A DNA stretch of 7,306 nucleotides. Source: Wohlfahrtiimonas sp. (GTDB taxonomy: Bacteria; Pseudomonadota; Gammaproteobacteria; Cardiobacteriales; Wohlfahrtiimonadaceae). The stretch spans positions 1 through 7,306 of the forward strand of contig JASLHB010000060.1 in NCBI GenBank assembly GCA_030149965.1. The letters run 5' to 3'. The notes under the pieces are model-generated. The model was not told where the DNA came from, did not search any database, and saw only the letters and a list, made by a program, of their open reading frames with translations. The position numbers and the translations under genes were made by a program. Below, piece after piece: positions 1-5,782 of this stretch; positions within the stretch are counted from its first letter, which is position 1; the number at the start of each line of letters is the position of its first letter.

Positions 1-333
1 CAACCCATTGCTATTTTAAAAGCTAATGAAGGTCAGCCTGATTGGGATGAAGTTGAAAAACACATCAAAGAATGGACGCCAACATTATTCGTTGTAGGTA
101 TGCCATATACAGCGGATGGTACAGAAACTGAACACATGAGAAAGATTCGTAAATTTATGAATCGTTTACATGGGCGATTTGGTTTGCAAGTTGTAGAAGT
201 GGATGAACGATTATCATCAAAAGAGAGCGAGCAATATATGAAGCCATCTAAAAAGGGCAAGAAAGGGCAATTAGATGCCCATTCTGCGGCGATTATTGTA
301 GAACGCTATTTGAATGATGGATTAATATTTTAA
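1..333 (+). CDS. ruvX: RuvX/YqgF, putative Holliday junction resolvase or pre-16S rRNA nuclease (5' partial)
   Basis: This is the C-terminal 110 residues of a YqgF/RuvX-family RNase H-fold nuclease; the reading frame is open from the first base of the window. Family members are cytoplasmic proteins linked to 16S rRNA 5'-end maturation and were earlier proposed as alternative Holliday junction resolvases. Visible signatures are the beta strand and turn FVVGMPYTADGTET, the motif VDERLSS, which carries the acidic residue expected in the active site, and the C-terminal QLDAHSAAIIVERYL helix with the last conserved Asp. Bacterial homologues are about 140 residues, so only some 30 N-terminal residues, including the first catalytic Asp strand, lie outside the window. 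The stop codon overlaps the end of the convergent ycnI gene by 4 bp. No hairpin terminator is visible, only a short T-run after the stop. Confidence 0.93.
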   Translation, partial: QPIAILKANEGQPDWDEVEKHIKEWTPTLFVVGMPYTADGTETEHMRKIRKFMNRLHGRFGLQVVEVDERLSSKESEQYMKPSKKGKKGQLDAHSAAIIVERYLNDGLIF

Positions 334-851
334 TCTTTTTTCATTATTTTCAATGATGGTGCGCCTAGTTCTTTTGAATCATGGCCATGATGTTGGTGTC
401 CGCTCGTATCTGTCCAGAGATATTCACCAACTTCACAGTTTTGTACAACTGGGAAATAAATGTCATTGCTGTTTTTTGCATTTTCTGCAAAGTAGCCAGT
501 GATTGTAAATTCATCATAAGATTGATCAGGTAAAATACCTTCCCAAGTTACTGTTGAAACACCTTCAGTAATGTTTTTGCCATATTGCTGGTAAGTTTTC
601 GCAAAAGGTTTTGACTCAGTTGTAATTTTCCATTCTGGTTTTAACATTGGTTTGATGCCAATAACGCCTTCAGGAATTTGAATGGTCACTTTTGTCGTTG
701 GTGTACCTTCGCAACCGTGAGGAATAGCAAAGGTAGCTTTGAAAGATTTTCCTTCAATCAACGGCTTTGGATCAATAAAGCTGACATGTGCAGATGCCAT
801 TTGAGCAAGTAAAACAGAAGTAACCACAGATAATTTTACGATATTTTTCAT
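330..851 (-). CDS. ycnI: YcnI/DUF1775 family periplasmic copper-binding-type protein
   Basis: A 173-residue secreted protein. A signal peptide covers residues 1-21 (KN..K start, hydrophobic core, then MASA), and predicted cleavage leaves His22 as the mature N-terminus. The body matches DUF1775: HVSFIDPKP, the hallmark PHGCEGTPT (44-52), IPEGV, then FTITGYF and YFPVVQNCE (about 115-140). In the characterised Bacillus subtilis YcnI, Cu(II) is held by the N-terminal His, a Glu and a Trp; His22, Glu48 and Trp146 are the likely equivalents here (inferred by motif order). Cys47 and Cys139 may form a disulfide. Residues 152-157 (HQHHGH) add a histidine cluster. There is no C-terminal membrane anchor, unlike the Gram-positive form, and no PCuAC or CopD partner gene beside it. 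GAAGAG sits 5-6 nt before the ATG. Its role is probably periplasmic copper handling; the actual metal is inferred. Confidence 0.88.
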   Translation of the reverse strand: MKNIVKLSVVTSVLLAQMASAHVSFIDPKPLIEGKSFKATFAIPHGCEGTPTTKVTIQIPEGVIGIKPMLKPEWKITTESKPFAKTYQQYGKNITEGVSTVTWEGILPDQSYDEFTITGYFAENAKNSNDIYFPVVQNCEVGEYLWTDTSGHQHHGHDSKELGAPSLKIMKKD

Positions 852-907
852 GATAACTCTTCATTGTAGAATGATAGGGAAATTGGATTGTAGTCAATTT
901 TAATCAT

Positions 908-921
908 CTTGTATATACAAG
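908..921. promoter_or_regulatory. Perfect 14-bp palindrome CTTGTATATACAAG, candidate operator of ycnI
   Basis: The 14 bases CTTGTATATACAAG read identically on both strands with no central gap. The palindrome begins at the last base of the candidate ycnI -10 box and covers the predicted start of transcription, which is a classic position for a repressor site. It is not a LexA box (CTG-N10-CAG) and does not match the copper-regulator sites CueR, CsoR or CopY as I know them. The regulator is unknown, and an AT-rich palindrome of this size could occur by chance. Confidence 0.4.
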
Positions 922-950
922 TTATATAATTAATTTGATCTCATTCTCAA
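921..950 (-). promoter_or_regulatory. Candidate sigma70 promoter of ycnI
   Basis: On the - strand a TTGAGA box (950-945) and a TATAAC box (926-921) are separated by 18 bases in the 111-base gap between btuF and ycnI. Transcription would start near position 914, giving a leader of about 60 nt before the ycnI ATG at 851. The -35 region overlaps TTGAGAATGAGA, which resembles half of a Fur box. This is a pattern match only. Confidence 0.45.
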
Positions 951-962
951 TAAGATTTTGTT

Positions 963-1832
963 TTAATCTTTATAATTTAGAATTTCATATAAATTTTTTA
1001 ATGTGGCAATGATTGCATCAGGGCTTGCAATGAATGTTGCTTCGCCTTTCATAATATAAATCTGATCATTTTGAATGGCGGATAAACCTTGCAAACTGCG
1101 CCAATTCGGATGAATTCTTTCAAATGTGATGGTGCGATCAGGATAGAAAGATGTATTTTGATCGCCTTGTAAAAGAATAATAATGTCTGGATTCAGCATT
1201 AAAATGCCTTCTTGTGATATCAATGGCGCATTGAGTGTGCCTTGATAAGCATTATTTGCACCAATAATTTCTAATATATCTTGATGAAAACTTTTACCTG
1301 CAGCACGTTGTGGTAATTGATTGAGATGATTATCGCCTTCGTATGCATATAGCAATAACACTTTTTTGGAAAGATTATTGAGTTGATGGCTATGAATTGT
1401 ATGATTTAGTTCGTTAATTTTTTGATTGGCATTGGTTTCGATTGAACAAATATCGCCAATTTTTTGTATGGATTGTTGTATTTCATTCAGAGAATTAAAC
1501 GCAATTAATTCAGTATTTAATTTTAATGTATTTAACTTACGTTTTTGAGGACTGTCTTCTGAAATATCCGCAAAAATGATTGTTGGAGCGAGCAGGGTAA
1601 TGGCTTCATAATTAGGATCTAACATACCACCAATATTTTGAATGTGGCTATCTTGTGGTAAACGATCATATCTTGTGCCTGCCACAATATTTTCTTCTAA
1701 TCCCAATGATAATAATGTATCTGTAATGGTTGGTGATAGAGAAATAATGCGTTGGCATTGTTCGATGACAGCGAATGCAGATGAACTGAATAATGAAAAA
1801 TATATTACAAATAGAGATAAGAGTTTTTTCAT
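963..1832 (-). CDS. btuF: Periplasmic cobalamin-binding protein, BtuF-like (ABC transporter substrate-binding protein)
   Basis: A 289-residue class III periplasmic binding protein (BtuF/FhuD/FepB fold: two lobes joined by a long helix). The signal peptide is residues 1-21 (MKKLLSLFVIYF...SSAFA), with no lipobox cysteine, so the protein should be soluble in the periplasm. The N-terminal lobe carries the family pattern RIISLSPTITDTLLSLGLEENIVAGT (about 28-53) and GGMLDPNYEAITLLAPTIIFA (68-88). The C-terminal lobe has GKSFHQDILEIIGANNAY and NPDIIILLQGD. Cys26 and Cys129 are the only cysteines. It would deliver B12 to BtuCD. The fold alone does not separate cobalamin from iron-siderophore or heme, so the ligand is inferred from the btuB riboswitch and the neighbours. 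An intrinsic terminator separates it from btuB. Only a distant AAGG (about 12 nt from the ATG) serves as a possible ribosome binding site, and no clear promoter is visible. Confidence 0.82.
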   Translation of the reverse strand: MKKLLSLFVIYFSLFSSSAFAVIEQCQRIISLSPTITDTLLSLGLEENIVAGTRYDRLPQDSHIQNIGGMLDPNYEAITLLAPTIIFADISEDSPQKRKLNTLKLNTELIAFNSLNEIQQSIQKIGDICSIETNANQKINELNHTIHSHQLNNLSKKVLLLYAYEGDNHLNQLPQRAAGKSFHQDILEIIGANNAYQGTLNAPLISQEGILMLNPDIIILLQGDQNTSFYPDRTITFERIHPNWRSLQGLSAIQNDQIYIMKGEATFIASPDAIIATLKNLYEILNYKD

Positions 1833-1865
1833 TGTAAAACCGTGCCTTGTAAAATATTTAGAATT

Positions 1866-1892
1866 AAAAAAAGAGGGCGAAAGCCCTCTTTT
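1866..1892 (-). terminator. Intrinsic terminator after btuB
   Basis: On the - strand, ten bases after the btuB stop codon, a stem AAGAGGGC/GCCCTCTT (two further A-T pairs possible) closes a TTTC tetraloop and is followed by seven T residues. The stem has a strong GC core in AT-rich surroundings, so this is a convincing Rho-independent terminator. On the + strand the same hairpin is followed by only four T, so termination there would be weak. It ends the btuB transcript and cuts btuF off from most read-through. Confidence 0.92.
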
Positions 1893-1902
1893 GAATCAAA
1901 CA

Positions 1903-3867
1903 TTAAAAGTTAATTTTAACGCCAATTGCACCATTGATACGTTTTTGGCCATAACCCCAAACTGTATAATAATCTTTATCTAACAAGTTATTCACTCGAC
2001 CATAAATGCTCACAGTATCATTGATCTTGTAGTCAGCGGCTAAGTTAACCATCCAATAAGGCTTAAGATTTTTTTGGGTGGACCAATCACTAGCAAGGTT
2101 ACTGACTGTGCTGCCGTTATATTTTGCTTCTGCAAATAAATTCCATTGTTCAGTAGGTTTAAAGTTAATATATCCACCAGCCATGTGTTTAGGAACACGT
2201 ACAGCTTTATTACTGGTTAGTATATTATTTTTCTTTTCATAATCTCTTGCATCTGTATAGGTATAATTTACACCAAATGCCCATTGTTCATTTAGTTGAG
2301 TATTAGTTGAGAATTCTACGCCCTTACTTTTGAATTCATCGCTTGATTTATACTTGGATGTTGGTGAATCAAAGATAATACGATCTTTAATTTTTTGTTG
2401 GAAATAAGTTAGTTCAACAGTTGTAGACTCAATTGGCGTGAATACAAAGCCAAAATCAAAACCTTTACTTGTTTCTGCTTGTAATTTATCGTTGCCATAT
2501 ATAGGTGCATAGAGTTGATACAATGTTGGAGCTTTAAATCCTGTACCGTAGCTTCCTTTTACAGCAATAAAATCGTTAATATTATAACGTGATGTTAAAC
2601 GATAAGTTGTTTTGTCGCCGAATTCAGAATGATCATCGTAACGTAATCCAAGCGTATTGAAGAAACGATCACCAAAGTTTAAATGTTGATCTACATATAA
2701 GCTTGTTTGATGAGTAGTTTTTTTAGGATATTGATTGTTGTAAATGTAATCTCCCCAAATTGGGTTTGGAGATATACCTCGGTTATAGCTCAGCATTGAT
2801 TCTTTTGAATATGAAGCGCCAAATAGAGTTTGAAAGTCTGGATGGATTGTTAGAGTATTTTGCCACGTAATGGTTTGTAATCGAGCTTTAAAAGCAGAGC
2901 GATCAAAATTTTGATTGTAGCCATACATACCATCAGGATCATTGTATAAATGTCTTTTGGTATCTGAAATATCGTAACTTAATGAACTTAACCATTTTTC
3001 ATCAAATAGTATTGTATTAATCGCAAATCGACCAATCCAACGTTTTAAATTTGTATAGCTGAATTTATCATCTTGGAATGAGCCTGCACCAGCATCCATA
3101 TCTGTATGTTGACGGTCATAACGAGCCATTAAATCAAAGTTGATCCAATCTAAAGGAGCATAGTTAACATAAAATGAAGCATCTCTATTTTTGAAACGAT
3201 CTTTTTCAGTATTGCCTTCTAATTTAGAATCAGCCGTAGAAATACCATGCTCTTGGTTTAAGCCTAAAGCTAATGAATACATTAATTTATCTGTTTGGCC
3301 TTGAGTTTGTACAGTAGTTTTAACATGATCATAGCTACCGCCTTCTAATGTAACTGTCGTCCCTTGTGGTCCACCTTTTTTCGTGAAGACTTGGATCACG
3401 CCAGCCATAGCGCTTGAGCCATACAATGTGCTTTGTGGGCCTTTTAATACTTCAATTCGTTCAATATTTAATGTATCTAATGTGCTGAAATCAAATCCTC
3501 GGCCTGTACTAGAAGGATCATTAACCACAACACCATCAATCATCACAAGAATATTATCACTGCTCATTCCTCTAATGAATGCATTGCTTGTACCATTAGC
3601 ACCATTACTGACAATATTTACACCAGGTAATGTTGATAAAGCATCGCTCACGCGCTGATACTGACCATTTTCTAATTGTTGTTCTGTGATCACATTAATA
3701 GTTGAGCCAACTGTATCTAATTTTTGATCTGTACGATTTGCTGTGAATACAATTTCATTGTTATCAGAAGATTGTGTTACACCTTTATCGTCATTGGATT
3801 GTGCAAATGTTAAAGGCGTAACAAAAAAGATAGCGCCCAGTGCCATGTATAATGGGGAGAATTTCAT
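1903..3867 (-). CDS. btuB: TonB-dependent outer-membrane receptor, BtuB-like (vitamin B12)
   Basis: A 654-residue TonB-dependent receptor, slightly longer than E. coli BtuB (about 614). The signal peptide is residues 1-22 (cleavage after TFA). A TonB box EIVFTANR lies at 38-45, close to the BtuB type (..VVTAN). The plug domain (about 50-165) shows NAFIRGMSSDNILVMIDGV (96-113) and IERIEVLKGPQSTLYGSSAMAGVIQVFT (135-162, quoted in part by its key residues GPQSTLYG). The rest is a 22-strand beta-barrel with the typical GTGFKAPTLYQLY box and a terminal aromatic residue (GVKINF) needed for outer-membrane assembly. It would import cobalamin using TonB energy. The substrate call depends on the cobalamin riboswitch in its leader. 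It has its own promoter after btuC and ends at a terminator. The candidate ribosome binding site AGGA sits 11 nt before the ATG, inside a regulatory hairpin. Confidence 0.9.
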   Translation of the reverse strand: MKFSPLYMALGAIFFVTPLTFAQSNDDKGVTQSSDNNEIVFTANRTDQKLDTVGSTINVITEQQLENGQYQRVSDALSTLPGVNIVSNGANGTSNAFIRGMSSDNILVMIDGVVVNDPSSTGRGFDFSTLDTLNIERIEVLKGPQSTLYGSSAMAGVIQVFTKKGGPQGTTVTLEGGSYDHVKTTVQTQGQTDKLMYSLALGLNQEHGISTADSKLEGNTEKDRFKNRDASFYVNYAPLDWINFDLMARYDRQHTDMDAGAGSFQDDKFSYTNLKRWIGRFAINTILFDEKWLSSLSYDISDTKRHLYNDPDGMYGYNQNFDRSAFKARLQTITWQNTLTIHPDFQTLFGASYSKESMLSYNRGISPNPIWGDYIYNNQYPKKTTHQTSLYVDQHLNFGDRFFNTLGLRYDDHSEFGDKTTYRLTSRYNINDFIAVKGSYGTGFKAPTLYQLYAPIYGNDKLQAETSKGFDFGFVFTPIESTTVELTYFQQKIKDRIIFDSPTSKYKSSDEFKSKGVEFSTNTQLNEQWAFGVNYTYTDARDYEKKNNILTSNKAVRVPKHMAGGYINFKPTEQWNLFAEAKYNGSTVSNLASDWSTQKNLKPYWMVNLAADYKINDTVSIYGRVNNLLDKDYYTVWGYGQKRINGAIGVKINF

Positions 3868-3878
3868 AAAATATTTAG

Positions 3879-3894
3879 TCCTAGTCCACGAGGA
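3879..3894 (-). promoter_or_regulatory. btuB ribosome binding site held in a riboswitch-controlled hairpin (P13-like)
   Basis: On the - strand UCCU (3894-3891) can pair with AGGA (3882-3879), closing an 8-base loop CGUGGACU. AGGA is the best ribosome binding site for btuB, 11 nt before the ATG. The loop bases GUGG (3889-3886) can pair with CCAU (3949-3946) in the P5 loop of the aptamer; an L5-L13 kissing contact is the known switch in cobalamin riboswitches. The hairpin alone is short (4 bp), so it would rely on ligand and the kissing contact. No T-tract follows, which favours control of translation over termination. Confidence 0.6.
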
Positions 3895-3910
3895 AATTAA
3901 TCATGTGTAA

Positions 3911-3987
3911 ACAAAGGTACTTCGACTTAGCTCAAAAGCATCACGATGGCGGGTCCGTGAGAGAATCAGCACTCTCTTCCCCTTTGT
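3911..3987 (-). promoter_or_regulatory. Cobalamin riboswitch (compact form) in the btuB leader
   Basis: Read on the - strand, a closing helix ACAAAGG/CCUUUGU (3987-3981 with 3917-3911) encloses a typical cobalamin aptamer core. GGGAA is followed by a hairpin GAGAG-UGCUGAUU-CUCUC (3976-3959), matching the family pattern GGTGcgAAtCC with compensated stem bases. Next comes ACGGACCCGCCAUCGUGAUG (3958-3939), which closely matches the conserved segment CGGtCCCGCcACTGTgA and forms a CACG/CGUG stem. The B12-box segment AGUCGAAGUACCUUUG is present but diverged from AGYCMGRAKACCTGCC; its last part changes together with the closing helix. At about 77 nt, without large peripheral domains, it looks like a compact (class II type) element. 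It should repress btuB when cobalamin is abundant. Confidence 0.85.
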
Positions 3988-3996
3988 AGATGGGCA

Positions 3997-4002
3997 ATTA
4001 TA
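3997..4002 (-). promoter_or_regulatory. -10 box of the btuB promoter
   Basis: A perfect TATAAT on the - strand lies 6 bases after the btuC stop codon. Transcription would start near 3990, so the riboswitch closing helix begins within the first few nucleotides of the RNA. No good -35 hexamer is seen at 16-18 bp spacing (the matching stretch is inside the btuC coding end), so the promoter may depend on the -10 box plus an activator or AT-rich upstream DNA. There is no terminator between btuC and this box, so read-through RNA from the upstream operon could also carry the riboswitch. Confidence 0.6.
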
Positions 4003-4008
4003 CAAGAA

Positions 4009-5004
4009 CTAATGCTTTTTATCTGTAATTAAAATCAGTATGAAAAATGGTGCGCCCAACAAGGCTGTGATTACGCCAACAGGCAATTCAGAGGGTGCAA
4101 ATAGTAGGCGTGCAGCAAGATCTGCAACGACTAAAACGAATCCGCCTAAAAAGAGGACTGCTAGCCATAAATAGCGATGATCATTACCAATTAATCGTCG
4201 TGCGATGTGTGGAATGATTAAACCAACAAAGCCAATAGGGCCGCTCACTGCAATCATTGTGCCCATCATTAAACTGATGATAAAAAACAAAGGAATGAAT
4301 GTATAAGCAGGTTGAATACCTCTTGTCAGGGCGATTGTATGTCCTGCACTTAATAAATTAAGTTTTGGGGTTAAAAATACAATAATGATGGTGCTCATCA
4401 TCATTACAAGAACTAAAGGAATGATTTCACCGTAACTAACATTTGCGATTGTGCCCATCATCCATTGCATTAAGCGATAACTATCTTGTGGTCGGCCAAT
4501 GGTTTGCATGATCATGACTAAACTACTGCAAAAGAAACTCAAAATTACGCCAATCAATAATAATCGTGAAGAGGATTCTAAGGCATGTCTATTCAATGAA
4601 TAAATTAAAAAAGTGATCAGCATCGCGCCAATGAATGAGGCAAAAGATAAGCCTGAAAATAGCCACAGTGAGAAGGAAATGCCAGAATGAATATAGATTG
4701 CAGCGCCTAATGCACTGCCGCTTGCAATGCCTAATGTGAAAGGTTCTGCCAAATTGTTACGTAAGATGGCTTGGAAAACCATGCCTGAAATGGCTAACAT
4801 TGCACCGATTAGCCATGCTGTGATTACTCGCGGTGCTCGGATATTCCAGAAAATATTATGAATTGCTGGTGAATCTTGCCATAGCATTTGTGGTGATATA
4901 TTTTCCATGCCAATAAATGGCGTGATTAAAAAGGCTGAAATGCTCAAGAATCCGAAAAGGGCTATCATCCATAAGCGACGTTGAGGAGAAATGACTTTTA
5001 CCAA
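4009..5004 (-). CDS. btuC: Cobalamin ABC transporter permease, BtuC-like (FecCD family)
   Basis: A 331-residue FecCD/BtuC-type inner-membrane permease, the usual length (E. coli BtuC is 326) with about ten hydrophobic membrane segments. Family marks are RAPRV (56-60), SGMVFQAILRNNLAEPFTLG (73-92), GSALGA, the cytoplasmic coupling region SGPIGFVGLIIPHIARRL (254-271) that contacts the ATPase, and ELPVGVITALLGAPFF (306-321). As a dimer with two BtuD subunits it would move cobalamin from BtuF to the cytoplasm. The start is an unusual TTG, chosen because AAGGAG stands 7 nt upstream and the next Met is at codon 13, inside the first membrane segment. The first 7 bases overlap the btuD stop region, so translation is probably coupled. 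Iron-siderophore transport is the alternative function. Confidence 0.87.
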   Translation of the reverse strand: MVKVISPQRRLWMIALFGFLSISAFLITPFIGMENISPQMLWQDSPAIHNIFWNIRAPRVITAWLIGAMLAISGMVFQAILRNNLAEPFTLGIASGSALGAAIYIHSGISFSLWLFSGLSFASFIGAMLITFLIYSLNRHALESSSRLLLIGVILSFFCSSLVMIMQTIGRPQDSYRLMQWMMGTIANVSYGEIIPLVLVMMMSTIIIVFLTPKLNLLSAGHTIALTRGIQPAYTFIPLFFIISLMMGTMIAVSGPIGFVGLIIPHIARRLIGNDHRYLWLAVLFLGGFVLVVADLAARLLFAPSELPVGVITALLGAPFFILILITDKKH

Positions 5005-5756
5005 AATATCACTCCTTGATCGCTTTGTGCTGCTGTAAATTGATAATCATAAAGATCATATAAGTTATCTGAATGAATCACATCTTTCGTTGCGCCATAA
5101 AAAAGTTTTTCACCATTTTTAATGGCTAAACAGTGGGTGAAGTAATGAGTGACTTCATTGACATCATGTGTGACTGAGACGATGGTTTTATTCATATCGA
5201 TAGAAATATCATGAATTAATTTGAGTAATTCGTGAGCTTGTTTGGGATCTAAGAAATTGGTTGGCTCATCTAAAAAAATCATGGGCGTTTCTTGGCACAG
5301 TGCACCAGCAATAAATGCACGTTGTCTTTCGCCACCACTTAAATGTGAAAGTGGCGTGTTTTTATAGTGTGTGAGTTTTGTTTTTTCAAGAATTTCATGA
5401 ATGGTCTTATGCTCTTTGGATGAGAGCAGAAAACCAAGTTTTTGATAAGGGAACCTTGCATAAACACACCAATCCCAAACAGAAATGGTTAAGTGAGGAT
5501 GCGTTTGAGGCACATAAGCCACTAGTTTTGCGAGATCTTTTCGAGAAAGAGTTTTTGCGTGATGATCAAAATATTGCAATGATTGAAATGATGCAGGGAT
5601 TAATTGTAATAAGGCTTGTAATGCAGTACTTTTACCTGCGCCATTCGGGCCGATAATCGCCACTCGATGACCTGATTCAACCTCTAAAGATAAATTATTG
5701 AGGCGAATTGTATCGCCAGAATGCACTGAGAGATTTTGGACAGATAAAGCGGTCAT
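4998..5756 (-). CDS. btuD: Cobalamin ABC transporter ATPase, BtuD-like
   Basis: A 252-residue ABC ATPase of the FepC/BtuD type that would power B12 import with BtuC. Numbered from the chosen ATG, all the motifs are intact: Walker A GPNGAGKS (36-43), Q-loop YVPQ (Gln84), signature LSGGERQ (139-145), Walker B MIFLDE (159-164) with catalytic Glu164, D-loop NFLD and H-loop THD (His197). The start is ATG at 5756 with AAGGA 11 nt upstream; the frame can be extended 7 codons to a TTG at 5777, but nothing like a ribosome binding site precedes that. It lies 26 bases after the TonB-like gene and overlaps btuC by 7 bases, so it is part of one operon. The cobalamin specificity is inferred from context. 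Confidence 0.88.
   Translation of the reverse strand: MTALSVQNLSVHSGDTIRLNNLSLEVESGHRVAIIGPNGAGKSTALQALLQLIPASFQSLQYFDHHAKTLSRKDLAKLVAYVPQTHPHLTISVWDWCVYARFPYQKLGFLLSSKEHKTIHEILEKTKLTHYKNTPLSHLSGGERQRAFIAGALCQETPMIFLDEPTNFLDPKQAHELLKLIHDISIDMNKTIVSVTHDVNEVTHYFTHCLAIKNGEKLFYGATKDVIHSDNLYDLYDYQFTAAQSDQGVIFW
5012..5017 (-). promoter_or_regulatory. Shine-Dalgarno AAGGAG fixing the TTG start of btuC
   Basis: AAGGAG on the - strand lies inside the last codons of btuD with a 7-nt spacer (TGATATT) to TTG at 5004. It is the strongest ribosome binding site seen in the window and is the reason for accepting a TTG start. Confidence 0.75.
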
Positions 5757-5782
5757 CAAATATTTTATCCTTATCAATATTG

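Noticed and set aside
908..921. LexA/SOS box reading of the palindrome
   Set aside because: The LexA pattern is CTG-N10-CAG; here the arms are CTTG and CAAG around only six bases.
951..972. AT-only hairpin around the btuF stop codon (AAGATT/AATCTT) as a terminator
   Set aside because: The stem is short and AT-rich and is not followed by a T-run on either strand.
1642..1983. 113-codon + strand reading frame across the btuF start and the terminator
   Set aside because: It lies antisense to btuF and btuB, runs through the terminator hairpin, and its product has no recognisable features.
3383..3658. 91-codon + strand reading frame inside btuB
   Set aside because: It is antisense to the conserved plug domain and looks like low-complexity shadow translation.
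5378..5656. 92-codon + strand reading frame inside btuD
   Set aside because: It is a shadow of the strongly conserved btuD frame, which keeps every ABC ATPase motif.
5757..5777. Upstream TTG start that would lengthen BtuD by 7 residues
   Set aside because: No ribosome binding site precedes it, while the ATG at 5756 has AAGGA upstream and gives the usual N-terminus of the family.
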